From assembly GCF_013350005.1 (NCBI RefSeq), contig NZ_JABVWW010000019.1, forward strand, positions 1 through 56,201: a stretch of DNA of 56,201 nucleotides, in the 5' to 3' direction. The stretch is from Methylocystis silviterrae. Lineage in GTDB: Bacteria; Pseudomonadota; Alphaproteobacteria; Rhizobiales; Beijerinckiaceae. The notes under the pieces are model-generated. The model made no database searches and was not told the origin of the DNA. It saw only the letters and a program-made list of their open reading frames with translations. The position numbers and the translations under genes are program-made. How positions within the stretch are numbered: position 1 is the stretch's first letter; every line of letters starts with the position of its first letter. Below are positions 1 through 6,897 of this stretch, piece by piece.

Positions 1-1
1 G

Positions 2-106
2 CAACTCGCCGCCGAGTTTCAGCGGCGCGCAGACCTTCAGCGCGAGTTTTTATCCGAGGCCGACTTCGTCGCCTACGTGATGGCCGAGCGTGGCGATCGG
101 TCATAG
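2..106 (+). CDS. 3' end of a gene cut by the window edge, unknown function
   Basis: An open frame runs from the first bases to a TAG at 104-106 and gives 34 residues, rich in Gln, Arg and Glu, ending A-E-R-G-D-R-S. The composition (Q-R-R-A-D-L-Q-R-E-F) suggests a C-terminal helix. The next reading frame begins inside it at a GTG, a common close packing in phage-like or island DNA. The product cannot be named because most of the gene lies outside the window. Confidence 0.4.
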   Translation, partial: QLAAEFQRRADLQREFLSEADFVAYVMAERGDRS

Positions 107-338
107 AGGGCTCAATTCCGCAAGGCCGCAGCCGCGCCAGAAGCGTCAAGTGCTCTTTGGGCCGGGGGAGCTGACGAGGGCCATCCTAGACGTGCTCAGG
201 GACGCTACGGAGCCAATGGCGACGCGGGAGATCGCGCGGGCCATTTTGGCCGTGAACGAGCAAGACCCGCGCGATAGGCGGCTGCTTACAGAGCATACGC
301 GGCGGGTGAGCAAGGCGCTGCGCATTTTTAAAGAGTAA
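90..338 (+). CDS. Small basic protein of unknown function, probably shortened by a stop codon
   Basis: 82 residues from a GTG start overlapping the preceding gene. The central part (G-E-L-T-R-A-I-L-D-V-L-R, then T-R-E-I-A-R-A-I, then R-V-S-K-A-L-R) reads like a winged-helix fold of the kind in small alphaproteobacterial hypothetical proteins; this is inference. The frame stops at TAA 336-338 just after the last predicted helix, but the same frame continues open for 26 codons to a TGA at 417-419. One CAA-to-TAA change could therefore have removed the C-terminus. It may be a pseudogene or a naturally short protein. Confidence 0.4.
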   Translation: MAIGHRGLNSARPQPRQKRQVLFGPGELTRAILDVLRDATEPMATREIARAILAVNEQDPRDRRLLTEHTRRVSKALRIFKE

Positions 339-561
339 GGTCTGGCGGCAGGAAGGGCAGAAATGAGCGGCGCGCTCGAATGGTCCGCAACTGGAACCTT
401 GCATGGCGCAAAACGTTGATAAATAAAGACGTTGATTCGTGCCTCGTAAATTATTAGCTTAAGCATGCTGATTTGGAACGTCGGCCAATCTGAAGCGTTC
501 CTACAGTATGTGGCGTTTACCTTACGTTCATTTCGGCCGGTGCAAAATCTGGGAGCCTACA

Positions 562-846
562 ATGGGTCTTGCACAGGTGATGAATTACGATCTTGCCGAA
601 GACTCGGTTAACAAAAAGGCGCGCGAGCGGATTGAGTCCGCGCATCTCGGAGATTTGGTTTTTATCGTCAAGCGCATCGCCAAAAAGGCGCTCAGCGACG
701 ATGATGCGATCTTCCTTGCATCCGTTCTAAAAGAAGCTCTAAATCTTTCGTCAGAAGTTACGAAGGACCGCATTGTCGAGCTTATGATGAAGCGCGGTCG
801 CACGCGTCACAAAGCGGAAGACCTATCTGCGGCGATCTTCAAGTAG
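562..846 (+). CDS. Hypothetical protein, 94 residues
   Basis: The ATG at 562 is chosen because a GGGAG ribosome-binding site lies 6 bases upstream (551-555); the frame is open further back but without a better start. The product is Lys/Arg/Asp/Glu-rich and predicted helical (K-R-I-A-K-K-A-L-S-D-D-D-A), with no signal peptide or membrane segment. I recognise no family. The surrounding DNA is lower in GC than the core chromosome, in line with an imported region. Confidence 0.5.
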   Translation: MGLAQVMNYDLAEDSVNKKARERIESAHLGDLVFIVKRIAKKALSDDDAIFLASVLKEALNLSSEVTKDRIVELMMKRGRTRHKAEDLSAAIFK

Positions 847-915
847 TTAATTTTGAGTTAATTGATAGTCGCTACGCCATGCGCTATGCGGGAGCTATTA
901 TTTGGGCAATGGCGT

Positions 916-1413
916 ATGACTGATTCGGAGCAAGACCGTCGCTTTAGTGAAGCTTCTGACCTCCACAAGGCGCTAGAATCCCTCTGCAATGTTGACCAGA
1001 GTCAACGTCAGATCTTCGCGCATGACAGGCTTATGTCGGCGATTGAACTTGTGTGCAAACCTTCGGATGAAGGCAGGCGCGCTTTCACCAAAGAACAAGT
1101 TGATATTTTAAAAGAGATTTCATTCCGTATTTTTTACATACTTGATCCTCTTAACAAACCCAAGCGCGGCTTTATCAATGCACTTAGACGCGAGTTTAGT
1201 GAGAAAAGCCCTTTCCAAAAGATTGCGGCCGTTGCTGGTGTGCTGGTCTTTCTCGTTACATCTTCATATGGAATAGTTACAACATCCGTTGATGTTTATC
1301 AAAAGTATGGTCAGCCGCCAAAAGCAGCATCAGCAACCGAAAAACTAGACCCAACAAAAACAACCCCAGCGCCACTCATCCCTCAGTTGCCGGGACTTCT
1401 CGGCAAGCCTTAG
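916..1413 (+). CDS. Membrane-anchored hypothetical protein, 165 residues
   Basis: The start is uncertain: TTG 862, ATG 886 and ATG 916 are in frame. 916 is chosen because the sequence that follows (M-T-D-S-E-Q-D-R-R) looks like a normal soluble N-terminus, though its ribosome site is weak. There is an N-terminal helical domain of about 105 residues, one membrane helix around A-A-V-A-G-V-L-V-F-L-V, and a Pro/Thr/Lys-rich tail ending P-G-L-L-G-K-P. No known domain. Codon use is AT-richer than the core genes, suggesting transfer. Confidence 0.5.
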   Translation: MTDSEQDRRFSEASDLHKALESLCNVDQSQRQIFAHDRLMSAIELVCKPSDEGRRAFTKEQVDILKEISFRIFYILDPLNKPKRGFINALRREFSEKSPFQKIAAVAGVLVFLVTSSYGIVTTSVDVYQKYGQPPKAASATEKLDPTKTTPAPLIPQLPGLLGKP

Positions 1414-1598
1414 CGCTGCCAATACCCCTTCCACTGGCGCGAAACCGGATGCGTGAGCGCCGCAAGGCCGCGCCTGCTTCGTCTCGTCTGGCGCAGCAAC
1501 TTTCGTCGCGCGGCGCGCGTCCGGTTCTGATAGACCAAGGTCTCGCGCGGCTTAACGGACTCCGGCCTCGGGACGGCCACCTTGTGGTTTTGCGTCAA
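1410..1598 (-). CDS. Possible small Arg-rich protein
   Basis: 62 residues, very rich in Arg (R-T-R-A-A-R-R-K-L-L-R-Q-T-R-R), ending G-Y-W-Q-R. An overlapping plus-strand frame (1449-1658) is equally open, and high-GC DNA often opens both strands. It converges on the preceding gene with a 4-base overlap of 3' ends. I cannot settle whether either frame is real; the minus one is kept at low confidence for its compact, patterned sequence. Confidence 0.25.
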   Translation of the reverse strand: MTQNHKVAVPRPESVKPRETLVYQNRTRAARRKLLRQTRRSRRGLAALTHPVSRQWKGYWQR

Positions 1599-1654
1599 GT
1601 TGACGCGAAACCATCTCCGCTAGCCGTAGCCACTCGGCACGCGACCGCAAACAT

Positions 1655-1873
1655 TTAGAAACTGCGGATCGAGGGCGTTGGCGACGACGCCTCCAAGGAT
1701 TTCTCGTCAGCTGCGGCTCTGTCGACAGCCTCGATTAATTCTTGAATGACTTGAAGGCTCGCCGCCCAACTTTCCGGACGCTCGGTTTGCGGCTCGATCC
1801 CCAATCGTGCAAGTCGGCGCCGCTCCGACACCAGCTTTTCCCTAAGAGAGTTCAAGATCTCGAATTCGGACAT
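1655..1873 (-). CDS. Small helical protein of unknown function
   Basis: 72 residues. The ATG at 1873 is preferred to an upstream one at 1912 because a GGAG site lies just before it on the minus strand. The sequence (S-E-F-E-I-L-N-S-L-R-E-K-L, then I-Q-E-L-I-E-A-V-D-R-A) predicts two amphipathic helices or a short coiled coil. No signal peptide. It lies downstream of the membrane protein at 1930-2394 on the same strand and may be cotranscribed. Confidence 0.5.
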   Translation of the reverse strand: MSEFEILNSLREKLVSERRRLARLGIEPQTERPESWAASLQVIQELIEAVDRAAADEKSLEASSPTPSIRSF

Positions 1874-1929
1874 AGCTGTCTCCAATGCGATGGTGACGCA
1901 ACTGGCGCGCAATCCGCCACGCGGACGCG

Positions 1930-2394
1930 CTACAGAGCAGCATTAAGTTTCGTCGCCCTTTTTGTCGATACGTAAACAAATGCTGGAAAATAGATCGGCA
2001 AAAACCAGCTGCCTCGCCACAGAAATAATATTAGCCACCTACTCGGTTTGTCTTTTTCGCTAAGGCAATTGATCATGACCTCTCTTTCGCTTTCTGCTTT
2101 TATCGCCAGCAGCAAGGTCCCAGGGATACCTGTGTCGATCAGTCGCGTCTTCTCTATATAAAGGCCAATTACATTTGCGCCTCCGCGACCGATCTTAATT
2201 CGGCAGAGATCGCGAACTAAACGCATGCTCTTCGCCGGATTGATGATCCTCAATATGAGATCGCAGGGGACGGACTTGCCCGGCTCGATTTCAAATTGAG
2301 GACGATCTGGAAGGAACCGCGCTAGGGCGAGTAGTGAGCTGAGAACGGCGCCCCAGATAGCTGCAAAATCCCGCCACTCCGGATCGATAGTCAT
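1930..2394 (-). CDS. Hypothetical membrane-associated protein, 154 residues
   Basis: The N-terminus holds a hydrophobic helix (F-A-A-I-W-G-A-V-L-S-S-L-L-A-L), followed by a beta-rich domain (L-I-L-R-I-I-N-P-A-K-S-M-R-L-V) and a second hydrophobic stretch near residues 123-140 (W-L-I-L-F-L-W-R-G-S-W). The middle resembles a small beta-sandwich exposed next to a membrane, but I cannot name a family. Same strand as 1655-1873; the base composition is AT-rich for this genome. Confidence 0.5.
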   Translation of the reverse strand: MTIDPEWRDFAAIWGAVLSSLLALARFLPDRPQFEIEPGKSVPCDLILRIINPAKSMRLVRDLCRIKIGRGGANVIGLYIEKTRLIDTGIPGTLLLAIKAESEREVMINCLSEKDKPSRWLILFLWRGSWFLPIYFPAFVYVSTKRATKLNAAL

Positions 2395-2436
2395 TTGCGC
2401 CTTTGCTCTTTCTCAGCCGCACACAAGCTCGCCGAT

Positions 2437-2583
2437 TCACTTCCTTCCGAGCGCCTTCTCAATCAGCCGCCGAAGGGCCTCCGATCGCGACGGCGCGTCT
2501 TTTTGGCGAGCCGCCCATGCGTCAATTCGTTCGGTCAGTTCGGCGCGCGCGAACCTTAAGGCCACCACCATGCCTTGGGCCAT
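2437..2583 (-). CDS. Small ribbon-helix-helix (CopG-like) DNA-binding protein
   Basis: 48 residues. The sequence has the RHH layout: a short strand (V-V-A-L-R-F), then L-T-E-R-I-D-A-W-A-A-R-Q, then the typical A-P-S-R-S-E-A-L-R-R-L-I-E-K. RHH proteins bind operators as dimers through the strand and usually repress their own transcription. A perfect 9-base inverted repeat (2580-2604) covers the start codon, a fitting operator. It may be an orphan antitoxin or an element-borne repressor; no toxin is visible beside it. Confidence 0.65.
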   Translation of the reverse strand: MAQGMVVALRFARAELTERIDAWAARQKDAPSRSEALRRLIEKALGRK

Positions 2584-2604
2584 TGGTGCGAATTCCACCA
2601 ATGG
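2580..2604. promoter_or_regulatory. Inverted repeat overlapping the RHH gene start, likely operator
   Basis: CCATTGGTG (2580-2588) and CACCAATGG (2596-2604) are perfect complements separated by 7 bases centred on GAATT. The left arm contains the ATG of the RHH gene (minus strand, 2581-2583), so a dimer bound here would block its transcription or translation. The role is inferred from position and symmetry. Confidence 0.45.
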
Positions 2605-2628
2605 GAGGGGACAGGCGATGGCCGAACA

Positions 2629-2720
2629 TGCTTCGTCTCCGGGTACAGCGCCTCATAGGCGTCCTTGCGGCGCTTGGTGATGGCGCGCGCCAGCACACAC
2701 TTGCCAGCGGATGCTTCGCC
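2629..2720 (-). pseudogene. Fragment resembling a ParB-like (phage-type) protein
   Basis: On the minus strand about 30 codons read A-I-T-K-R-R-K-D-A-Y-E-A-L-Y-P-E-T-K-H. This matches my memory of the stretch after the ParB nuclease-like domain in plasmid and phage partition proteins (K-R-K-x-x-Y-E-x-L-H-P-E-T-x-H-G). Nothing on either side continues the domain, so it would be a relic. The call rests on one motif. Confidence 0.3.
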
Positions 2721-2883
2721 GCTAACTGAGCACTGTCGCTCGGGGTATGCAATCGAGCGACAATCGACACTAAAGCACTTGCCCGCGGTTCGGACCAGGG
2801 TTGCGGGCCTTCCTGATCTTTGCCTACTCACTCGCCGCTATGCGTGCAAAGCGAGATCGGAGCCGCCATGCCAAAACCGCTTT

Positions 2884-3150
2884 ATGGGGAGCCAAGAATT
2901 GACCAGACAAAGGGGAACATCATCGGAAGGGCGAGCGCGAGCTGTAGCCACGGTGGACGGTGGGGCGTCGCTGCGATCGGCCGCGAAAGAGCTCGGCGTG
3001 TCACGCGAGAGCGTTCGCACTTGGGTCAACAACGCGCGCGCGACGCGCATTGTTGAACCTGTCAAAGTTTCGCATGCGCGCACCGCGCGCGAGCAATCCT
3101 TATCGACGGGACGAGGCTTGGACGCCTGGCGCTGTGGAAGTGAGATGTAA
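2884..3150 (+). CDS. Small helix-turn-helix protein
   Basis: 88 residues from ATG 2884. Residues about 15-50 (R-A-R-A-V-A-T-V, then S-A-A-K-E-L-G-V-S-R-E-S-V-R-T-W) form a homeodomain-like HTH of the type in transposase N-termini and small phage regulators. The tail has no recognised domain. The frame is open far upstream, and a competing ATG in another frame (2868) with a similar context hints that the 5' end may be damaged. It could be a transposase remnant or a real regulator. Confidence 0.4.
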   Translation: MGSQELTRQRGTSSEGRARAVATVDGGASLRSAAKELGVSRESVRTWVNNARATRIVEPVKVSHARTAREQSLSTGRGLDAWRCGSEM

Positions 3151-3262
3151 GGCAGTGCGGCATTGGGCGACGCGCTGGCGCTGTTTCACGCCAAGCTCGT
3201 CGAAGTCGCAGTTCCTCCCGCATGAAAAAGCCCGATCGTCGCTGGCCGGGCTGCGATGGGAG

Positions 3263-3739
3263 CTACAAGCCTCCCCGACGATCTTTTCGCCATTCCCAAG
3301 GCGGTTGAGCCGAGCCGGCCCATAGCCCTCTTTTTGCGTTCTTCGCTTCCTGTTCGGCGCCGATGTGGTCGCTCGAATAGCGACGATACGCGAACGCATG
3401 CCCGTTTCGAACAAGCCAAGCCTCTATATCGACGCCGCGCACGGCGCACGTGGCGACAGTGCGGCCGTAGCGATCTGTGTCTCGCTCTAGGCAGGCGACA
3501 GGCGACGCGCCGATGAATTCATCGAGAGCCATCGCGGCAATCTGGCCGCAGCGATAGGACTTGCCAGAGGCGTCAAAACAGGGCTGTCCTTTCTCGGGTG
3601 CGTCGATGCCGTGAAGCCTGATACGCTGTCCATGAATTTCGATCGTGTCGCCGTCGATGACCGAGGCGCGGCCAACGACGTCGGCGAGCGCGGCGCTTGA
3701 AAGGGTCGCCGCTACGATGGTGATGATGATCCGCTTCAT
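3263..3739 (-). CDS. Secreted thermonuclease (SNase-like endonuclease)
   Basis: 158 residues starting M-K-R-I-I-I-T-I with a signal peptide (about residues 1-19, ending A-L-A), then an SNase domain. The staphylococcal-nuclease residues are visible: D29 and D31 in V-I-D-G-D-T, R41, D46 and E49 in R-L-H-G-I-D-A-P-E, and R93 in D-R-Y-G-R. It should be a Ca2+-dependent exported phosphodiesterase cutting DNA and RNA. It is the last gene of a minus-strand row with a Cys-rich secreted protein (8-base gap) and a small membrane protein. The open frame reaches 3871, but the signal peptide fixes the start. Confidence 0.85.
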   Translation of the reverse strand: MKRIIITIVAATLSSAALADVVGRASVIDGDTIEIHGQRIRLHGIDAPEKGQPCFDASGKSYRCGQIAAMALDEFIGASPVACLERDTDRYGRTVATCAVRGVDIEAWLVRNGHAFAYRRYSSDHIGAEQEAKNAKRGLWAGSAQPPWEWRKDRRGGL

Positions 3740-3747
3740 CGAGGCAA

Positions 3748-4023
3748 TCACTTTGGCGCGACCTCCTTTGGCTGCTTGGATTCGATCACCTTCACTCCGA
3801 ACTTGGCCGCCTCTGCGGCGCCAGCATTCGGACCCTCGGGCGTGCAGCGTGTCTCCGGCGGGCTCCCGCACTTGCGCCCGACATCAGCCCAGCCGACGCA
3901 GCGGCCGTCCGGCGCGCGGTAGCCGGGTCCCCCGCGGCACCCGCAGCCGCTGCAGGCCTCCGTCTGCGGGATCGCGCCAACGAAGGATAAGAGAACGGAA
4001 GCGATGAAAAGCGCCACGCGCAT
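3748..4023 (-). CDS. Secreted Cys-rich small protein
   Basis: 91 residues with an N-terminal signal peptide (M-R-V-A-L-F-I-A-S-V-L-L-S-F), then a cysteine-rich core: C-S-G-C-G-C-R-G-G-P-G-Y-R, C-V-G-W, K-C-G and T-R-C. Six Cys in the mature part suggest disulfides in the periplasm or a metal site. The upstream gene's stop (TAG) immediately precedes this ATG, so the two are translationally linked, and the thermonuclease follows after 8 bases. Function unknown. Confidence 0.65.
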   Translation of the reverse strand: MRVALFIASVLLSFVGAIPQTEACSGCGCRGGPGYRAPDGRCVGWADVGRKCGSPPETRCTPEGPNAGAAEAAKFGVKVIESKQPKEVAPK

Positions 4024-4173
4024 CTACCCGCCCCGCCAAAGCGCGTAAGTGAATGCGACCAGAAAGATCACGAAGAGCGCGAGGCTCGGCCAGTCATAGC
4101 GCTCGCGGAGCGGCAGCTTGCGCCACTCACGTTCCGCAGCACGGTCCCGGTTGTCTTGCCCGCGCCAGCCCAT
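4024..4173 (-). CDS. 49-residue single-pass membrane protein
   Basis: A short frame (M-G-W-R-G-Q-D-N-R-D then A-A-E-R-E-W-R-K-L-P-L-R-E-R) ends in one membrane helix (L-A-L-F-V-I-F-L-V-A-F-T-Y-A-L-W) and R-G-G. Its TAG abuts the ATG of the Cys-rich secreted gene with no gap, which argues that it is the first gene of a three-gene unit ending in the thermonuclease. The charged N-terminus and C-terminal anchor resemble small phage or island membrane proteins. No clear ribosome-binding site. Confidence 0.55.
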   Translation of the reverse strand: MGWRGQDNRDRAAEREWRKLPLRERYDWPSLALFVIFLVAFTYALWRGG

Positions 4174-4211
4174 GAGCGCAGGCTAAAGGAGTTCCTGGAG
4201 CGCTGGAAGAG

Positions 4212-4430
4212 ATGAATCCCCCTCCTTACACCTTGCCGCTGCGCATCCGACATGCCGCGGAGTCTTTCGTCGTCGAGGACGCGAACGGCGTCGCCCTGGC
4301 CTACGTCTATTTCGAGGAAGATCCGAGCCGGCGAGGACTCGTGAATCGGCTATCGGGCACCGACGCCAAAGCCGTTGCGCAGACGATCGCCAGGGCGCTG
4401 ACGGCTCGAGCGGATGGGGACGGCGGATGA
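4212..4430 (+). CDS. Small hypothetical protein, 72 residues
   Basis: ATG at 4212 is preceded closely by GGAAGAG. The protein is compact and beta-rich (F-V-V-E-D-A-N-G-V-A-L-A-Y-V-Y-F-E-E-D), followed by a helix (D-A-K-A-V-A-Q-T-I-A-R-A-L). This pattern of a residue-D-x-x-G turn and Y-V/Y-F-E strand is common in short Hyphomicrobiales proteins of unknown role. Transcribed divergently from the thermonuclease row. Confidence 0.6.
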   Translation: MNPPPYTLPLRIRHAAESFVVEDANGVALAYVYFEEDPSRRGLVNRLSGTDAKAVAQTIARALTARADGDGG

Positions 4431-4493
4431 TGCGTGGTGGGCGGATCGGTGCGATGAAATGCGCATGTGAGGGCGTCGGCTCGTCGCCGACGA

Positions 4494-5138
4494 TCAATCT
4501 TTTTTGGTGGGCTTTTGCATTACAGGTGGTGGCAGTTGCTCTTGCGTCATAGGTGCGCTTTTCCTTTGTTCCTGTTGCTCTTTCACCACAGCTTGCACAA
4601 CATCGCGAACGTTCATGCCGCGACCGAATAAGGCGTCACCGTAAGTGGCGAGCGCCACTGCTAAGGCACCCAATGCGAAAGCACTAGTTAAGACAGTTCC
4701 GATTAAGATCCATCGGCTATCATGGTTATATTGCTCGCCGGATGAGATCTTTTCCTTGATTGCTTCATTCTGAGCAGTATTCGCCGCAGCGTTAGCGTTG
4801 ATCGCCGCCGTTATCGTGGCCGTAAGGGTATCGATCTTGCCCTCCAGGCGCGCGAGCTTCGTCTCGTTCCGAGCCTCAGATGCTGCAATCATAGCGCTGA
4901 TTTCATCTCTGGTCGGGTCGCTCATGCTGACCTTGTGTCTAGTTGGCAGCGGGATCTCACTTAGTGTCGGACCCGTCATTGTGACATTGCCCGTGACGGT
5001 CGGCTGCGCCTTTAGGAGGTAAGCTACCGATGCGGCGTTCGCGCTCTGTTTGGTTCTATAGGCCTCAAACTCGAATACCTGATTCTGAGTCTGCTCAGCG
5101 TCCACTCCAGACGAATGAGCAAGGCCGCTAGCGGGCAT
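4494..5138 (-). CDS. Membrane-anchored coiled-coil protein, about 214 residues
   Basis: A start at 5138 (or 5144) lies inside the end of the upstream gene, overlapping by 11-17 bases and suggesting translational coupling. A later in-frame start at 4925 (143 residues) is an alternative. The C-terminal half is clear: a helical coil (E-I-S-A-M-I-A-A-S-E-A-R-N-E-T-K-L-A-R-L-E-G-K-I), a membrane helix (W-I-L-I-G-T-V-L-T-S-A-F-A-L-G-A-L-A-V), then a Gln/Pro/Lys-rich tail. A coil next to one membrane helix recalls small phage inner-membrane proteins, but no family is identified. Confidence 0.5.
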   Translation of the reverse strand: MPASGLAHSSGVDAEQTQNQVFEFEAYRTKQSANAASVAYLLKAQPTVTGNVTMTGPTLSEIPLPTRHKVSMSDPTRDEISAMIAASEARNETKLARLEGKIDTLTATITAAINANAAANTAQNEAIKEKISSGEQYNHDSRWILIGTVLTSAFALGALAVALATYGDALFGRGMNVRDVVQAVVKEQQEQRKSAPMTQEQLPPPVMQKPTKKD

Positions 5139-5583
5139 TATCATCCGCCTCTGGCGTATCGGTTGTTGATGGGGAGAGCGAAGCGGCGGTAGTTGCCACT
5201 TTGTTGGCATCATCAACCTGCTGCTGTGTAATAACTCCTTGTTCAATCATGACTTGAAGCTTCTGTTGCAAAAATGCCGCCGACGCCACGAACCCAGTGA
5301 TCGGCATTACTATCTGAAGAATAGGAGTCGGGACTGCTCCGCCACGTCCATAAATGTTCGGATCAACCCGCCCCAGATAGAGTTTCACGACCTCGGCCGA
5401 ATGCGTGGCGCTCCATATTAGATCCACGAATACAGCAGGAAATGTCGAGGAAGGAAATTCCTCCGGTGGACGTCCTTGTCTAGGGTCGCTCGCCGATTCA
5501 GTGTCCAGCTTGTCGGCCACCGCAGCCTCCTCTAACTTTCGTTCGCTCAAAACATGCCCGATAAGCAGAAACGATTGCAACAA
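5128..5583 (-). CDS. Hypothetical protein with a hydrophobic segment, 151 residues
   Basis: First gene of a two-gene minus-strand unit whose end overlaps the start of the coiled-coil protein. The middle (F-V-D-L-I-W-S-A-T-H-S-A-E-V-V-K-L-Y-L-G) is helical, then a hydrophobic segment follows (I-L-Q-I-V-M-P-I-T-G-F-V-A-S-A-A-F-L), then a Gln-rich stretch. It could sit at the membrane with its partner. I recognise no family. Confidence 0.5.
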   Translation of the reverse strand: MLQSFLLIGHVLSERKLEEAAVADKLDTESASDPRQGRPPEEFPSSTFPAVFVDLIWSATHSAEVVKLYLGRVDPNIYGRGGAVPTPILQIVMPITGFVASAAFLQQKLQVMIEQGVITQQQVDDANKVATTAASLSPSTTDTPEADDNAR

Positions 5584-5725
5584 GGCAAGACATCGCGTCT
5601 GGCAAAAAACGAGAACGCCCCGCGCATAGGCGGCGGGTTTGCTATGCTGCCACCACGTGCGGCCGCTTCACACGCCATCTCTATATCGCGTCAATATTGC
5701 CTACGGAATCCGCTACTTAGGTGCC

Positions 5726-6175
5726 ATGGACGCGCTCGAATATTTGGACATGATCGTCGATCCAACGATCGCTGAGTTCGAGAGGGAGCCGACCTGTCGC
5801 AGGCGCGCTTTCCTGGCCTGTGTCGTGACCTTCCACACCGTTGACTACCTCGAAGCATCAATGGGGAGCACGGGACTGAGACAGCAGTTCTGCCGGGAGT
5901 ATGAGGATTTTCTTTTAATCGACCGCGTTGCTCACGCCTTTAAGCATGTTGAAACCGGATCGAACAAATCCGGTTCCCCCAAGCTGCCTCTTCTCGTTTC
6001 GGAAATCGGGAGTCGGCCGCCGGCGAGATTGGGCCAGATGAAATTGGGCCTGTCTCGCCTTGGCGATGCAACCGGCGGCGTCGCTACCGCTTTTGGCCGC
6101 GGAAAGGACCTGCTTGCTCCGGTCAAGCACGCCGCAGCATTTCTTCGTCGAAAGGCGATGGAGTCGCCGCAATAG
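5726..6175 (+). CDS. Hypothetical protein, 149 residues
   Basis: The start at 5726 is taken because the sequence from M-D-A-L-E-Y-L-D-M onward is regular, while the 29 codons before it look like intergenic sequence. It reads as a helical soluble protein (A-F-L-A-C-V-V-T-F-H-T-V-D-Y-L, then F-L-L-I-D-R-V-A-H-A-F-K-H-V), with His and Asp in the helices and a basic tail. Similar sequences are common as unknowns in alphaproteobacterial genomes. A hairpin terminator begins 2 bases after its stop. Confidence 0.6.
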   Translation: MDALEYLDMIVDPTIAEFEREPTCRRRAFLACVVTFHTVDYLEASMGSTGLRQQFCREYEDFLLIDRVAHAFKHVETGSNKSGSPKLPLLVSEIGSRPPARLGQMKLGLSRLGDATGGVATAFGRGKDLLAPVKHAAAFLRRKAMESPQ

Positions 6176-6177
6176 AA

Positions 6178-6211
6178 AACGCCCCGCCGTTACATCCACG
6201 GTCGGGGCGTT
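6178..6211 (+). terminator. Hairpin terminator, member of a repeated terminator family
   Basis: AACGCCCCG and CGGGGCGTT pair around an inner CCGT/ACGG and a T-A-C-A-T-C-C loop. On the plus strand it is followed by TCTGTT, and on the minus strand by TTTTCTATT, so it can work both ways. It sits just after the gene ending at 6175. Close relatives are at 6596-6637 and 53288-53328. Confidence 0.6.
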
Positions 6212-6312
6212 CTGTTGCGGCGGGCGGGGCCGTCACTCCATACAAATTTTAGGCGCTAAACCCGGGGACCATCACGGTCCCGGCGAAACCGCTGCGGTGA
6301 AAGGGTCCGTCG

Positions 6313-6474
6313 TTATCGGATATGCCGGCTTGGGAGTTTTCCGCAGGGATGGCAAGTCTTTTTGCCATGAGCCCAATGCCAGCAGGGACAAACGTGTGCG
6401 TAGGCTGACGTCGTAGCCCCCACAAATAAGATCGCAGCGGCTAACGCAGGAATAGTGATCCATTTCCGTGTCAT
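6313..6474 (-). CDS. Secreted Cys/His-rich peptide, 53 residues
   Basis: Starts M-T-R-K-W-I-T-I at 6474, with a GGAG site 8 bases upstream (an ATG two codons earlier is too close to that site). The signal peptide (P-A-L-A-A-A-I-L-F-V-G then A-Y-A) is followed by a tiny mature part with H-V-C-P-C-W-H-W-A-H and C-H-P-C-G. The C-P-C and C-H-P-C pairs with nearby His suggest a metal or heme site, or disulfides. Function unknown. Confidence 0.5.
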   Translation of the reverse strand: MTRKWITIPALAAAILFVGATTSAYAHVCPCWHWAHGKKTCHPCGKLPSRHIR

Positions 6475-6595
6475 GCGCATATCTCCACTCGGGCGACTGG
6501 AATAGCCCACGACCAAGCCTCCGGCTGCCCATGGCCAAACGATAGCACTTACGTAGCTCCAATCGTCAACCCGCACCCCAACCCGTGAACACAAA

Positions 6596-6637
6596 CGCAA
6601 AAAACGCCCCGGCCGTACATCCCGGCTCGGGGGCGCT
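6596..6637 (-). terminator. Rho-independent terminator of the 7854-6676 operon
   Basis: On the minus strand a GC-rich stem (CGCCCCCGAGCCG against CGGCCGGGGCG) with a G-A-T-G-T-A loop is followed by six T. It lies about 40 bases beyond the stop of the last gene of the minus-strand operon. It belongs to the same hairpin family as 6178-6211 and 53288-53328. Confidence 0.65.
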
Positions 6638-6675
6638 CACGTAGGGATACGCTTCGTTATTTCTACAGGCTCAGA

Positions 6676-6897
6676 TCACGCTTGGTACTTGCCGAGGCAG
6701 AGAAGCCCGCTAGGCGCGTTTCGAATCCCGAAAACGCGCCCCATGGGTCGTTTGCGCCTCGGCAAACGCGGCCAAGGTCCTTCGCCGCCGTCCAGGCCGT
6801 CGAGGCATTGCCCAAACGTCCAGCCGAGCCCGAGGCGCTTGACATCTGGGAATCGCTTGTGAGCGTCCCTCATGATCGCGGCGAGGTCAAAGGTCAC
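6676..6897 (-). CDS. Small protein of unknown function, 73 residues
   Basis: Starts at a GTG (6897) whose bases form a GTGA overlap with the stop of the preceding gene. N-terminal reading M-T-F-D-L-A-A-I-M-R-D-A-H-K-R-F then L-G-L-G-W-T-F-G-Q-C-L. This block matches a short protein common in Hyphomicrobiales islands and prophages, where it usually ends in a lysine-rich tail; here the tail is Pro/Arg/Gly-rich. Fourth and last gene of a tight operon, followed by a terminator. Confidence 0.55.
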   Translation of the reverse strand: MTFDLAAIMRDAHKRFPDVKRLGLGWTFGQCLDGLDGGEGPWPRLPRRKRPMGRVFGIRNAPSGLLCLGKYQA

